A program made the position numbers and the translations under genes. Of a stretch of DNA of 64,000 nucleotides, positions 32,826-41,850 are shown in pieces (within the stretch, counting starts at the first letter, position 1; each line of letters opens with the position of its first letter). Below the pieces are notes generated by a model that saw only the letters and a program-made list of their open reading frames with translations, made no database searches and was not told the origin of the DNA. This DNA comes from an uncultured Owenweeksia sp. (GTDB lineage: Bacteria > Bacteroidota > Bacteroidia > Flavobacteriales > Schleiferiaceae): NCBI GenBank assembly GCA_937146805.1, contig CAKZRR010000043.1:1-64000 (forward strand), written 5' to 3'.

Positions 32826-33510
32826 TTGATGCCTCCTCTGTAAATGGTTTAGCTGTAGATGATGAAAACGAAAGGCATAGGGTTACCCACTTTTTATCGC
32901 TATCTCTTCGCTTAAACTCGTAGCCAAAACCTCTTAAGTGGATGCTGTAACTCTCTTCTATTAGTTGTAAACCTAACAACCAACGTTCATCGTCCCATTT
33001 GTCTCGATGCTGCATTAGATTCATTACTTTGGCATACTCCAAGTCACCATTTTCATTACGCTGTATAAAGGAGATCAGTACTTCATACACTTTTTGGTCT
33101 CTCTTTTTAACCGTATCACCTAAAAAGTCCTTAATTAACTCAATCGCCTTTGTGCTTCTCTCATCCCAATGTGGTTCAGTAGATCGTAGTCTTACTATAC
33201 GGAAGCAATTATCATTAGAGGTTATGCTAAACCCTCCTTTGCTGTTACCTCGTATACCTCCATATTCATTCAGCAACTCATGGTGCTTATCCATTAATTC
33301 TTGAACTTTGTATTTAAAACCAGCTAATAGCTCTTCAAAATACATAGCATTCTGAATCAAGGTTCTTACATCTCTATCACGTTGCAACTCATACGCATCA
33401 CGCTCTTTTTGACGTTTTTTTACCGCATTCTTTTTCCTTTTGGCAAACTCAACAGCAGCTTGTTCCAGCTGCTCATCGGTTAGCTCTACTACTTGATTTT
33501 CGCTACTCAT
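32818..33510 (-). CDS. DUF3164 family early phage protein
   Basis: The protein has 230 residues. After a highly charged N-terminal helix it shows the DUF3164 order: YGGIRGNSKGGFSITSNDNCF, RSTEPHWDERSTKAIELIKDFL, then KVMNLMQHRDKWDDERW and the closing LIEESYSIHL strand. The family is common beside transposase and MuB in Mu-like phages. Its molecular role is not established. Confidence 0.78.
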   Translation of the reverse strand: MSSENQVVELTDEQLEQAAVEFAKRKKNAVKKRQKERDAYELQRDRDVRTLIQNAMYFEELLAGFKYKVQELMDKHHELLNEYGGIRGNSKGGFSITSNDNCFRIVRLRSTEPHWDERSTKAIELIKDFLGDTVKKRDQKVYEVLISFIQRNENGDLEYAKVMNLMQHRDKWDDERWLLGLQLIEESYSIHLRGFGYEFKRRDSDKKWVTLCLSFSSSTAKPFTEEASNE

Positions 33511-33521
33511 TTTTGATTCAT

Positions 33522-33785
33522 TTATTTGTTAATACTAGTTAATGGTGCCTCTGAAACATTCCAAAGGGTTTTGTTGCGCTGGCAGTTACCCAGCCTTTCG
33601 TTTTCAATTTTGTAGGCCGCAATTTTGGTTTGCCTAATGTTTACCTCGCGGCTTAATGCCTCACGGGTGCCATCTCCAAAACTTTTGGTACGTAAAACAG
33701 TTCTATACTCCGCTATTTCAGCCTCTAGCAAGGCAATTTTCTTTCTGTTTTGAGCCATATCTTTAGCTCTAGTTGATCCTGCCAT
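33522..33785 (-). CDS. small coiled-coil early protein
   Basis: The ATG at 33785 is preferred: the longer frame to 33878 would overlap the preceding gene by 90 bases. The 87-residue protein is mostly one basic coiled coil (RKKIALLEAEIAEYRTVL ... NIRQTKIAAYKIENERL). Unrecognised. Confidence 0.5.
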   Translation of the reverse strand: MAGSTRAKDMAQNRKKIALLEAEIAEYRTVLRTKSFGDGTREALSREVNIRQTKIAAYKIENERLGNCQRNKTLWNVSEAPLTSINK

Positions 33786-33787
33786 CT

Positions 33788-34168
33788 TTAAAATATTTCG
33801 GTGCTTAATTCTTTTAAAAAATTCTCCTGGTACGAAGTCTCTACATAGCCATCGGTAACAATCTTCTTCATCAAACAATTATGGGTTAATCGGCTCATAA
33901 GACAGCCCTCTCTTAATCGTTCAATCACCTTCATTTCATAAGCCTTAAACTCAATTTCCCACCATGCCCAATACGCCTTGTTTTGGCTTGTAAACACGTA
34001 GTAATCTCTAAACTCTTGGCCAGGGTATAGGTGTTCTAAAAACTTACACCCCAATTCAAACTGATAGCTGTAGTAATCATACATACTCATGCCCGTGTTT
34101 TCCCGCACCAATGTTTCATTGGCTTGGTAAGTCTTCTTTTGTTTTTCTAAGTGGCTTGTTTTAGGCAT
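33788..34168 (-). CDS. hypothetical early phage protein
   Basis: This 126-residue protein is rich in aromatic residues (SMYDYYSYQFELGCKFLEHLY; AYWAWWEIEFKAYEM). It overlaps the MuB gene by 8 bases. Its role is unknown. Confidence 0.5.
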   Translation of the reverse strand: MPKTSHLEKQKKTYQANETLVRENTGMSMYDYYSYQFELGCKFLEHLYPGQEFRDYYVFTSQNKAYWAWWEIEFKAYEMKVIERLREGCLMSRLTHNCLMKKIVTDGYVETSYQENFLKELSTEIF

Positions 34169-35072
34169 AATGCTTAAGCTTAAGTTGTTCTATCTGCACT
34201 AGCTTTTTAAGGCGTCTCATGTCATGCACCACGGTCTCATTTCGGGTATTTTGTCGCTGTGCCAATGTTTTGGGTACATCCATCCAAATGGCGTTAATAC
34301 TCTCTTCCTCAAACACACCATTTACGCGGCATATAGCAGCTACATCCTGCTTATTAGCGCCTACCATCGGCATGTAAGAGCGCCCAAATCGGCTTTCCAA
34401 CTCATCATAGCCTAAATGTGAGTAAGCCACGCCTCTTGCAATGTGTTTACGCAATGCCTCAGCGCCCGATATAACCACGCTAATAGCATCCTCTAGGGCG
34501 TTAAATATGTAAATCAACATCCTAACCGCTCCAGGCTTTAATTTATCGGCCTCATCAATAATAATCATCGGCTTTTCGGTAAGGTCATTGGTCAAGTGAT
34601 CTATTATCATTTGCAGCAATTGATCTGCCGTACGTTTAGAACTTATTCCTTTAACACCCAGCGTTTTCATAAGCTCTACCATAAACACACGGCTTCCCCA
34701 CTCGCGGGCGCTCATGTAATGCGTACTATGTGTGTTGTCAGCGAAGGCTTTTAAGCCTGTAGTTTTACTGGCACCAGCTCTATCACATATTATTTGAAAG
34801 CTGCTTTGGCTCTTTATTTGCCCCATAAATTTCATAATATGTTGGTAGTCGCGGGTCTCTGTGCTTATCGCCCATTTTCCACTTCGGTAGCCCAACTTCA
34901 AGCCTATTTCAATCCTTTTTTTGTCGCTTATGCTGCTCCAGTTGTTATTTCTAATGTTACTAATGGTACCTGGGCTTACATCAATGTTTTTGGCCACCTT
35001 GTTATAGCTGCCTAATGTTTCAGCCTTCACCTCCAGTAATCGTATTATCTCTTGTTTTTCGTTGGTATGCAT
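34161..35072 (-). CDS. MuB-like transposition ATPase
   Basis: The protein has 303 residues, close to Mu B (312). An N-terminal helix-turn-helix (about 22-45, YNKVAKNIDVSPGTISNIRN) is followed by an AAA+ core with a Walker A DRAGASKTTG (about 97-106) and Walker B MIIIDEADKL (about 169-178). MuB binds ATP and DNA, captures the target and activates MuA. It follows the transposase gene by 9 bases. Confidence 0.88.
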   Translation of the reverse strand: MHTNEKQEIIRLLEVKAETLGSYNKVAKNIDVSPGTISNIRNNNWSSISDKKRIEIGLKLGYRSGKWAISTETRDYQHIMKFMGQIKSQSSFQIICDRAGASKTTGLKAFADNTHSTHYMSAREWGSRVFMVELMKTLGVKGISSKRTADQLLQMIIDHLTNDLTEKPMIIIDEADKLKPGAVRMLIYIFNALEDAISVVISGAEALRKHIARGVAYSHLGYDELESRFGRSYMPMVGANKQDVAAICRVNGVFEEESINAIWMDVPKTLAQRQNTRNETVVHDMRRLKKLVQIEQLKLKHYA

Positions 35073-35081
35073 ATTTGATTT

Positions 35082-37112
35082 TTATAAATGGTTAAATTGA
35101 AATTCGTCTAAGTCAAAAGGAGTGTCCTCTTCCTTTTCTTTCGCTATGGCTTTGTTCTCCAGCGCTTGGCTGTTTTCCTTCGCATTTCCGTTAAGTTGAG
35201 CTACCATGCCGTAAGGCATTGGTATAGCCTCTACCGCGTCCACCAAGTGGTCAATTCTCTTTTCCACCTTGGTTTTATGATCCTTCTTTTTACCCCTATG
35301 ATCCTTATAAGCAGCTTCCGTGGCAACCGTCTTTTCGGCCACACCCTTGTGTGAGTATTTTACAGGCACCAGCGTCATCAAAAACTTGCCTTGGCTGCTG
35401 TACAAATCGGCTCCGGTTTTATCAAAAACCATTTTCACAGTCATGTTTTTGTCCGTGCTATTATCCGCTACTAAGGCAAGAGCTTCGTCCCAGTTGGGTA
35501 CGTTAAACTTTAAGAAACCACCTTCATGGCGAACGCTTATAATGCTTCTAGCCGTGGCAAATGCCTTCTCTGTATGCACACCAAAGGCATATCTATAAGT
35601 CCGATCGCTTATCGGTTGTAATTTTGGATTGGTGGCTTCAGCATGAAACTGACTTGGCACTCTACCATTTGGCCTAACCTCATTATTCCACATTTTCACC
35701 AGTTCATCAGCTTGCTGATACACCTCCGCCTTGGTAGGTAATTCAAGGATGTTCATCCTATCCTCATTGGCTCTATTCTCAATATTTTTAAAAGAAGTGG
35801 CAAAACCCAGCATACTCCAGTTATCAAACTGCCTAGCTTTATCACTTAAAAACTTCACATACATCTCACTTGGGTTGGCTTGCTTGTTGCCAAGAGTAAT
35901 AGGGCGGTGTTTGCTAAATAATTGAGCTAGTCGTGGTCTAATGTTTTTAGAGATAAAAGCACCACCATTATCCGTTATAAACTCTACAGCAGCCTTGCCA
36001 TCATTGTTATCTACCGCCTCTTTTAAGCATTCAATTACCGTTTGCCAATCCTCACCACTATCCGTTAAGGCATAACCCACTATTTTTTCACTAGCAACAT
36101 CAATAATCCTTAGCATGTAAGGGCTTCGCGCGGTGCCGTTGTCATTGTAAAGCAGTTTTATACCGGAGTAATCAGCCGCCCAAAGGCTACCCGAGTACTT
36201 TAACTTAGCTTGAGGGATATAAGGAGCCGATTGAGATTGATATACATCTGATCCATCACGCTCCAAACTCATCCAGTGGCGATTTTTGTTGATGTAACTT
36301 TTAACAGTAGATAGCGATACGGGCTTTACACCTTGTTCACCACAAGCAATCAAATACTTGTCGTAAACCATTCGCTTAGTAAGCTTATTAGCCTTGTAAG
36401 GGTTCATCCAGTACTGAAAGAAAAGCACTTTGTGAATGTCAAATTCAAACACCTCACCGGTCTCCGTATCTACTATTTTACTATCCTCTCTACCTACCTT
36501 TCTCGCGCTTTGGTTGCCAATACGTTTACTAATAAGTGCATCGCGCAGCTGCTCCGGTTCCTTTGGTAATTTTTTAACCTTGTTTTGAAGTGATATTGAG
36601 TTCTTCATATTAAAGGTATAAGGACAAAGACTAGAGGCCACCTCCCGCATGCAATCCCACATCTCAGCCTTACTAATCCCGTAGTCCTTATACCTTCTTT
36701 CAACCTCCCACTTCCCAATGGTAATTACCACTCCATGCGCTTGGCAAATCTCATGCGCACGTTCAGCATTCATTTTATACTCAATCTCGTACCGGTAGTA
36801 GTCCACATAAAGCGACTTTTCATCTTCACAAAACTGTTCAAACGCTGTTCTAAAGCTGTTCAAACGCTCATCGGCTACTTCAACAGCTTGCAATAACAAA
36901 TCATCCCTATGGCCTAAACTCGCGTTGTTAGGAATCTTATCAAACTCATAGAAGTAAACCCCATAATGCTTAATCCACTTCCAGCTTTTCAAAGCCTTGT
37001 TGTTGCGGTGATTCTGCAAGTACTCAGCCTTGTAATCTGACCTTCTTATGATGAAGGCTTCAGATAAATGAAGCGTGTTACCGTAGATTATTATGTCGTT
37101 TAGGTTGTTCAT
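35082..37112 (-). CDS. MuA-like DDE transposase
   Basis: The protein has 676 residues (Mu A has 663). An N-terminal DNA-binding region precedes a retroviral-type integrase core with D314 (LWAADYSGIK), D381 (FITDNGGAF) and E416 (NPSEMYVKF), followed by the C-terminal domain. It cuts both prophage ends (sites GCCAAAACGTAAAATGAAAT) and joins them to new targets. It is preceded by the Ner-like gene. Confidence 0.93.
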   Translation of the reverse strand: MNNLNDIIIYGNTLHLSEAFIIRRSDYKAEYLQNHRNNKALKSWKWIKHYGVYFYEFDKIPNNASLGHRDDLLLQAVEVADERLNSFRTAFEQFCEDEKSLYVDYYRYEIEYKMNAERAHEICQAHGVVITIGKWEVERRYKDYGISKAEMWDCMREVASSLCPYTFNMKNSISLQNKVKKLPKEPEQLRDALISKRIGNQSARKVGREDSKIVDTETGEVFEFDIHKVLFFQYWMNPYKANKLTKRMVYDKYLIACGEQGVKPVSLSTVKSYINKNRHWMSLERDGSDVYQSQSAPYIPQAKLKYSGSLWAADYSGIKLLYNDNGTARSPYMLRIIDVASEKIVGYALTDSGEDWQTVIECLKEAVDNNDGKAAVEFITDNGGAFISKNIRPRLAQLFSKHRPITLGNKQANPSEMYVKFLSDKARQFDNWSMLGFATSFKNIENRANEDRMNILELPTKAEVYQQADELVKMWNNEVRPNGRVPSQFHAEATNPKLQPISDRTYRYAFGVHTEKAFATARSIISVRHEGGFLKFNVPNWDEALALVADNSTDKNMTVKMVFDKTGADLYSSQGKFLMTLVPVKYSHKGVAEKTVATEAAYKDHRGKKKDHKTKVEKRIDHLVDAVEAIPMPYGMVAQLNGNAKENSQALENKAIAKEKEEDTPFDLDEFQFNHL

Positions 37113-37115
37113 CTA

Positions 37116-37313
37116 CTACGATACAGCCTCTTCGATTTCCTTTTTGTTTTTTTCGGCAACTAGAGAGGCTGCCAATTTGATACTAGCGTTTTCATAGTGT
37201 CCGTTAAGCACGAGAGAGACGGTTCTTACATTATATCCAAGCTTGTTAGCAATCGATTTTTTATCGCCTCGCTTTAAAAAATTATTGATTTCTTCAATCT
37301 CCATGTTGTTCAT
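37116..37313 (-). CDS. Ner-like small helix-turn-helix regulator
   Basis: The 65-residue protein has a helix-turn-helix (SIANKLGYNVRTVSLVLNGHY). It is the first gene of the early operon, divergent from the repressor, the position of Mu ner, which turns down early transcription. The transposase start lies 4 bases after its stop. Confidence 0.72.
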   Translation of the reverse strand: MNNMEIEEINNFLKRGDKKSIANKLGYNVRTVSLVLNGHYENASIKLAASLVAEKNKKEIEEAVS

Positions 37314-37406
37314 TTTAGGTTTTGCCTACCTTAGCGCGACAAAACATGACAAAACTACACACTTTGTTTATTCTACCAAAGAATATATAAACATTTTGTT
37401 TACATT
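37314..37406. promoter_or_regulatory. divergent early/repressor control region with operator repeats
   Basis: On the minus strand TTTG (37380-37377), 19 bp, then TAGTTTTG (37357-37350) is a full Bacteroidota promoter (-33 TTTG, -7 TAnnTTTG) aimed at the early operon. GACAAAAC occurs twice (37338-37345 and 37348-37355) over the -7 box. A CTTTG/CAAAG inverted pair lies between them and the repressor. These are likely operators for the Ner-like protein or the repressor. Confidence 0.7.
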
Positions 37407-38087
37407 ATGGATAAGACTTTGATGCTTAATGAATTAAAAAACGCCTTAGGCTTTAGGTCTGATGCGGAATTTGCCAAATCCATTGGTATTAAGCCTCAAG
37501 TACTATCCAACTGGAAGTCAAGAAACACATTCGATCCTGAACTTTTATACACAAACTGTGAAGGATTAAATCCTTCATGGCTACTCAGCGGAAAAGGCCA
37601 AATGATAAAAACCACATCTGAAACAGTGAGCGCATATCGCTTACGAACTGATAATAATCTTACAGACCAACACATACCAGTTTATAATATTGAGGCATCA
37701 GCCGGACTAGTTGATTTATTCGAAGACACGAATAGTAATGAGGTAGTAGATACACTCCATATTCCCAACCTCCCAAAATGTGATGGTGCGGTTTACGTTA
37801 CTGGAGACAGTATGTATCCGTTGCTTAAAAGCGGTGATCTCATCGCGTACAAGCAAATACACGACTTCGGTAATGAAATATTTTGGGGTGAAATGTACCT
37901 AGTATCAATAGAGGTAGGCGATGAAGAGTATATCAGCGTCAAGTACATTCAAAAGTCAGACAAGGGAGAACAGTACATTAAGTTAGCTTCACAGAACCAA
38001 CATCACCAACCTAAAGATGTTGAACTGGGTAAAGTAAGAGCTTTGGCACTAGTTAAAGCATCGGTTAGAATCAACTCAATGGGCTAA
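37407..38087 (+). CDS. CI/LexA-like phage repressor (S24)
   Basis: The protein has 226 residues. An N-terminal helix-turn-helix (AEFAKSIGIKPQVLSNWKSR) is followed by an autocleavage hinge with Ala-Gly (about 99-100). The S24 serine/lysine dyad is Ser135 in GDSMYPLL and Lys179 in ISVKYIQ. RecA-assisted self-cleavage would link induction of this prophage to DNA damage, unlike classic Mu. It maintains lysogeny. Confidence 0.87.
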   Translation: MDKTLMLNELKNALGFRSDAEFAKSIGIKPQVLSNWKSRNTFDPELLYTNCEGLNPSWLLSGKGQMIKTTSETVSAYRLRTDNNLTDQHIPVYNIEASAGLVDLFEDTNSNEVVDTLHIPNLPKCDGAVYVTGDSMYPLLKSGDLIAYKQIHDFGNEIFWGEMYLVSIEVGDEEYISVKYIQKSDKGEQYIKLASQNQHHQPKDVELGKVRALALVKASVRINSMG

Positions 38088-38090
38088 ATA

Positions 38091-38384
38091 GCCAAAACGT
38101 AAAATGAAATCTAACGCTGCCACGGTGTCAGTCTTTTATTTTCAAATTTCATTTTACGTTATTTTGAAACTTGTGGGGTTTCCCACAAAAAGCCAAAACG
38201 TAAAATGAAATTTACTATTTCGGGCAATTTTACAGAGTAAATGATACCTTTTCAAGCAGTTACAAAAGGTTCAATGCAAACTTTTTATCAAAAACTAAAG
38301 AATGGAGTACGGCAAAAATTATTGTATTGCTCTGTTTTTCAGCAAATTTAGGTAGGGGTACTATATTTCATTTTACGTTCTGCC
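38091..38384. repeat. left-end transposase binding array (four sites)
   Basis: Sites are: plus orientation at 38091-38110 and 38192-38211 (GCCAAAACGTAAAATGAAAT), and inverted at 38146-38160 and the terminal 38365-38384. Between them lie a second shared motif (38117-38130) and a hairpin TTGTGGG/CCCACAA (38171-38188). Mixed orientation and uneven spacing resemble L1-L3 of Mu. Apart from these sites no gene is seen from 38088 to 38367. Confidence 0.85.
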
Positions 38385-40947
38385 TATTATAGGACTTAGG
38401 ATAAACGTAGAGAGGAAAAGCGTAAGCTCCTTCTTTTGTTTGAGAAGAAACAGTACACATGTCTGAAACAAGTCTAGTTATAATTGTGTGTTGAAAATCA
38501 AAAGTACTTTGCTGTCTACAAGTAATTAAGCAGATGTTATCAGTATTGATGAAATTATGCATTACGTCCATCCTAGGATAGCCTTGAACCCCTTTAGTTT
38601 TACCTGTAAAATTCATGTATCGGTTGTCAAAAGGGCGATAAGCAATTCTATTTGCAATAATTTCGTTTGTTTCTAAATCTTCCCTGGCTCTGTCTATAGT
38701 CCAATCTCGTACATCTTTAAATCCATATTTGACTACAAGTTGTTCATTCTCCAAGGTGAGAAAGTCATTTTTTATTTCATTACATTCTTTTTGAGTGAAT
38801 TTAATTGAAGCATCATCTCTTTGAGTTTTTATTCCACTTGCTTTTATTGTAAATAACTCATCAATTTTAAAACCCTTTTCGTATTCCGTTTTCCCTTCAA
38901 AATTTTTTTTGACAAAGAAGTAATTTGGTTTTATAGGTTTGAGTTTTTTCCAGTTTAGTTTCGCAAGGTCATTATTGTTTAGATAATCATATTTGAACTG
39001 TCGCTTGCCGAATAAGTTTGAACTATACACTTGACCTAATTCATTTTTCTTCTTCTTTCCTGTTTTAACAAATATGTTGATTGAAACACCTTGCATGATA
39101 TCAAAAACATTCTGATCTGTACTACCATCAAGTGCAGTCTCTTTCTTTTTGGCATTTCCATGTAAATCAAGAATATAAATTTTGTCAAATGTCTCGAGTA
39201 AGTTTTTTCTCATTTGACGATGTATTAAGCCATCAATAAAACTATTGTTAGAGATGTAAGCTAAAACTCCGCTTCCATTTTTTTGAACAAAATATTGTCC
39301 ATAGCGAATGAATTTTATATAATCATCCGAGAGTGGTTGAATGTTTCTTTCGTTTAGATTTACTTTGTAATCTGAAATCAAATTCTCAATCCAATCATTT
39401 TTATTGGTGCTGCTTACAGCATAAGGAGGGTTGCCAATAACGCACATTACTGGGGTATCACGTTTTATGTGATTCGCTTCATTGGCTTCGCTGCTTAACC
39501 AATTGGCAAATAAAGTCCCTGTATCGGGGTGATATTCTTCCAGGCTGTTGGTGAGGTAAACTCGTGTTCGCTGATTCTTAGTAGCCCTAAAGCCTGTTTC
39601 CTTTAACAATAAATCTAATTGCAAATGTGCCATGGCATAACTTGCCATGAGCAATTCAAAACCATTTAAACGAGGGAGTAAATTATTTTCAACATAACTA
39701 CTCCAAATGCCTTCTTGTCCTTTAAATTTTTTGTTTACGTGTTTTATTACTTCTGCCAAAAAAGTACCCGTTCCTGTGGCTGGGTCAAGAACTTGCACTT
39801 TATGTACTTCTTTTTCAACTTCTTTGTAACCACTTTTGAAGTTCTTATTTGCTATATCTGTCTTGACTTTAATTTTTGTTTTTGAAGTATCGGCCAATCC
39901 TTGTGGCAAGTCAAATTCTGTTTTCAGAATATCATCCACTGCACGAACAATAAAATTGACAACAGGGGCAGGAGTGTACCAAACACCTCTCGCTTTTCTT
40001 AGCTTGGGGTCATATTCTGCCAAGAAAGTTTCATAAAAATGGATAATAGGGTCTTCCATTTTTGTAGTCTTCCCGTAATTTTTTAGAATTTCTTCTACGT
40101 TACAGGCTAAGAATATTTCTGCAAGATTTTCTACAATCCATTTAATTCGGTCGTCAATATCGGGACCGGCAATATAGCCGAATAGTTTTCTTAAAAATGG
40201 ATTTGATTTGGGAATTAATTCAGCAGCTTCTTGTCTGCTAAAAGTATCTAAAGTAGGGTCGTGTAAACGAGCTGCAAACATCCCGTAAGCAATGGTTTGA
40301 GCATAAACGTCTGCAAATCCTTTAGGAGTAATGTCGTGAATCAAAATACTTTTAAAAGCAGTCATTTGCTCTTTAAGTGTACTGTCTTCATTATGAGTTT
40401 CATCACTGGTCAAAGCCTTTTCAATAACATCAGAAAGAAGGCGGGCTTTACCCGCCATCATTTCGGCTAATTTTTTTGAGCTTTTAATAGTTTGACTTAC
40501 ATGAGTACAAAAGTCTTTTACAAGGTTTTCAAAAGTCTGGTAGTTTTCAGGTATTCCAACAATTCCTTTATCCGTTGCTTTCCCAATGGCAATTTTTGTG
40601 ATAAACTCACCATTTTGATACAAATGAAAATCAATGTAGTCTGTAAAAATCAGATTGTTTAAAGAAGCTTTGTAGCGGTCAAACTGCTCTTTATTTCCTG
40701 TTTTCTTTTTGCCTTCTAGGTCATTATCGCCAATGTCTTTAGCCTCAATAAAACCTACAGGCACATCTCTTTGAATTAGAATATAGTCAGGCGCTCCGCA
40801 AGTTTGACGTTTGGGTTCATTGGTTACGCTTATACCAATTACTAAGCTTTCCAGTAATTGTTGAAGGTCGCCCCTAAATGTATGCTCAGTGGCGTTTCCG
40901 AGTATGTAGCGTTTGTTAAGGTTCTCAATGTATTGAGTTATGGTCAT
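38368..40947 (-). pseudogene. N-terminal part of type IIG/ISP-like restriction-modification enzyme, broken by prophage
   Basis: The 859-codon frame includes 852 host codons; the last seven (YNRQNVK) and the stop lie in the phage end. A PD-(D/E)XK nuclease is at about 53-70 (APDYILI ... FIEAKD). The N6-methylase is recognised by VLDPATGTGTF (motif I, about 387-396) and GNPPY (motif IV, about 505-509). The last 211 residues of the specificity region are now at 524-1164. The enzyme normally cuts unmethylated DNA and methylates its own site; without the C-terminus recognition should fail. Confidence 0.9.
38392..38396. repeat. target-site duplication, right copy (GGACT)
   Basis: This copy is identical to 1160-1164. 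It lies directly outside the prophage end, whose terminal bases read inward on the minus strand TATAATAGGC. Confidence 0.85.
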
Positions 40948-41139
40948 AGTTAATTGGTTCTTAATCGTAGAAATATTACATCTCCGATTTTCAAAAGTAT
41001 CATTTGAAAAGAGAACTTACTGCAAAACTGTATTCAAATTATTACTTAGCAAAAAGGGTCGCTGTAAATCGCTGCCTGAATTTGTTTAACAATATTTTAT
41101 CTTACTCGGTATCATTTACAAACTCAACTTTACCACTAA

Positions 41140-41844
41140 TCACCGGTAGCTGAACAACGGAATCTTCAATTGATTGCACCAAGTAACTACTCTATCCGAC
41201 TTTAAAACAATTAACTCCTTTCTCGTACTGCCTTGCATATCCAATCGTATCAATGAATCTCTGGTAAGCTCATAGACAATAGTCTCCATTGGGGTTTCTT
41301 TATCACTCCAATAATTAAAACGTATAACTTTTTCCTTTTGCGGGGTCGATATGATTTCCATGCTCTTCTCGCTTTTGTCATCGTTATACACTTCAAGCTT
41401 CCCATTAGCCATCTTCAAACTAAAAGTTGAAAGAGTGTCCGTGACTTTAAATGAAGCCAAGCTTTTTGAACTTAAGGTTTTATGGTTTTCTCCGTAAAAC
41501 TCCCTCCCTTCATAACAGATAATTTGATTCTTCGATCTATTTAAAATATAGACATTTGTCATAAAAATACAGCTTCCGCCAAAATAGCCAATGGTATCTC
41601 CCATTTTATAGATGCTTGCACCATCCCAAAATTTGCTGTACCCAAAACGGTCCTCGTTAAAGCAAAAGTTGGAGCTATCAATAAATACACATCCGTTACT
41701 TTCGTAAAAAGTGCCAATAGGAGCATCCTCAAAAACCAAGTATAGAAGTGCTTTGGTGTAGAGTTCATCACTAATTTCTTCCTTTGGTAACGAACAACCT
41801 GTTATAAAGGAGCAAAAAAGCAATGACCAACAAAACACTTTCAT
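41140..41844 (-). CDS. secreted lipoprotein of unknown function
   Basis: This 234-residue protein has a lipoprotein signal (FITGC, Cys about residue 17). The rest is predicted to be beta-rich with several Cys. It lies 8 bases past hemL on the same strand. No family is recognised. The intergenic region to the RM gene (40948-41139) shows no clear feature. Confidence 0.6.
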   Translation of the reverse strand: MKVFCWSLLFCSFITGCSLPKEEISDELYTKALLYLVFEDAPIGTFYESNGCVFIDSSNFCFNEDRFGYSKFWDGASIYKMGDTIGYFGGSCIFMTNVYILNRSKNQIICYEGREFYGENHKTLSSKSLASFKVTDTLSTFSLKMANGKLEVYNDDKSEKSMEIISTPQKEKVIRFNYWSDKETPMETIVYELTRDSLIRLDMQGSTRKELIVLKSDRVVTWCNQLKIPLFSYR

Positions 41845-41850
41845 AATTAA

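Larger units (their letters stand above)
1165..38391. mobile_element. complete Mu-like transposable prophage, about 37.2 kb
   Basis: The element is bounded by a GGACT direct repeat. Near each end it carries copies of the motif GCCAAAACGTAAAATGAAAT: two at the left, four of mixed orientation at the right. Inside are a DDE transposase, a MuB ATPase, a Ner-like regulator, a LexA-like repressor, and Mu-type head, sheath-tail, lysis and methylase genes. Gene blocks are early (minus, 37313-28470), late-plus (18971-28313) and late-minus (18839-1429). No integrase and no tRNA attachment site are present. Every recognisable structural gene looks intact, so the prophage could be active; that is inference. 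Confidence 0.93.

Noticed and set aside
33786..33878. N-terminal extension of the small coiled-coil gene.
   Set aside because: It would overlap the preceding early gene by 90 bases. ATG 33785 follows that gene's stop directly.
1429..40947. Phage Dam and broken RM enzyme as one novel defence system.
   Set aside because: They belong to different elements: one is a late phage gene, the other a host gene split by the insertion.
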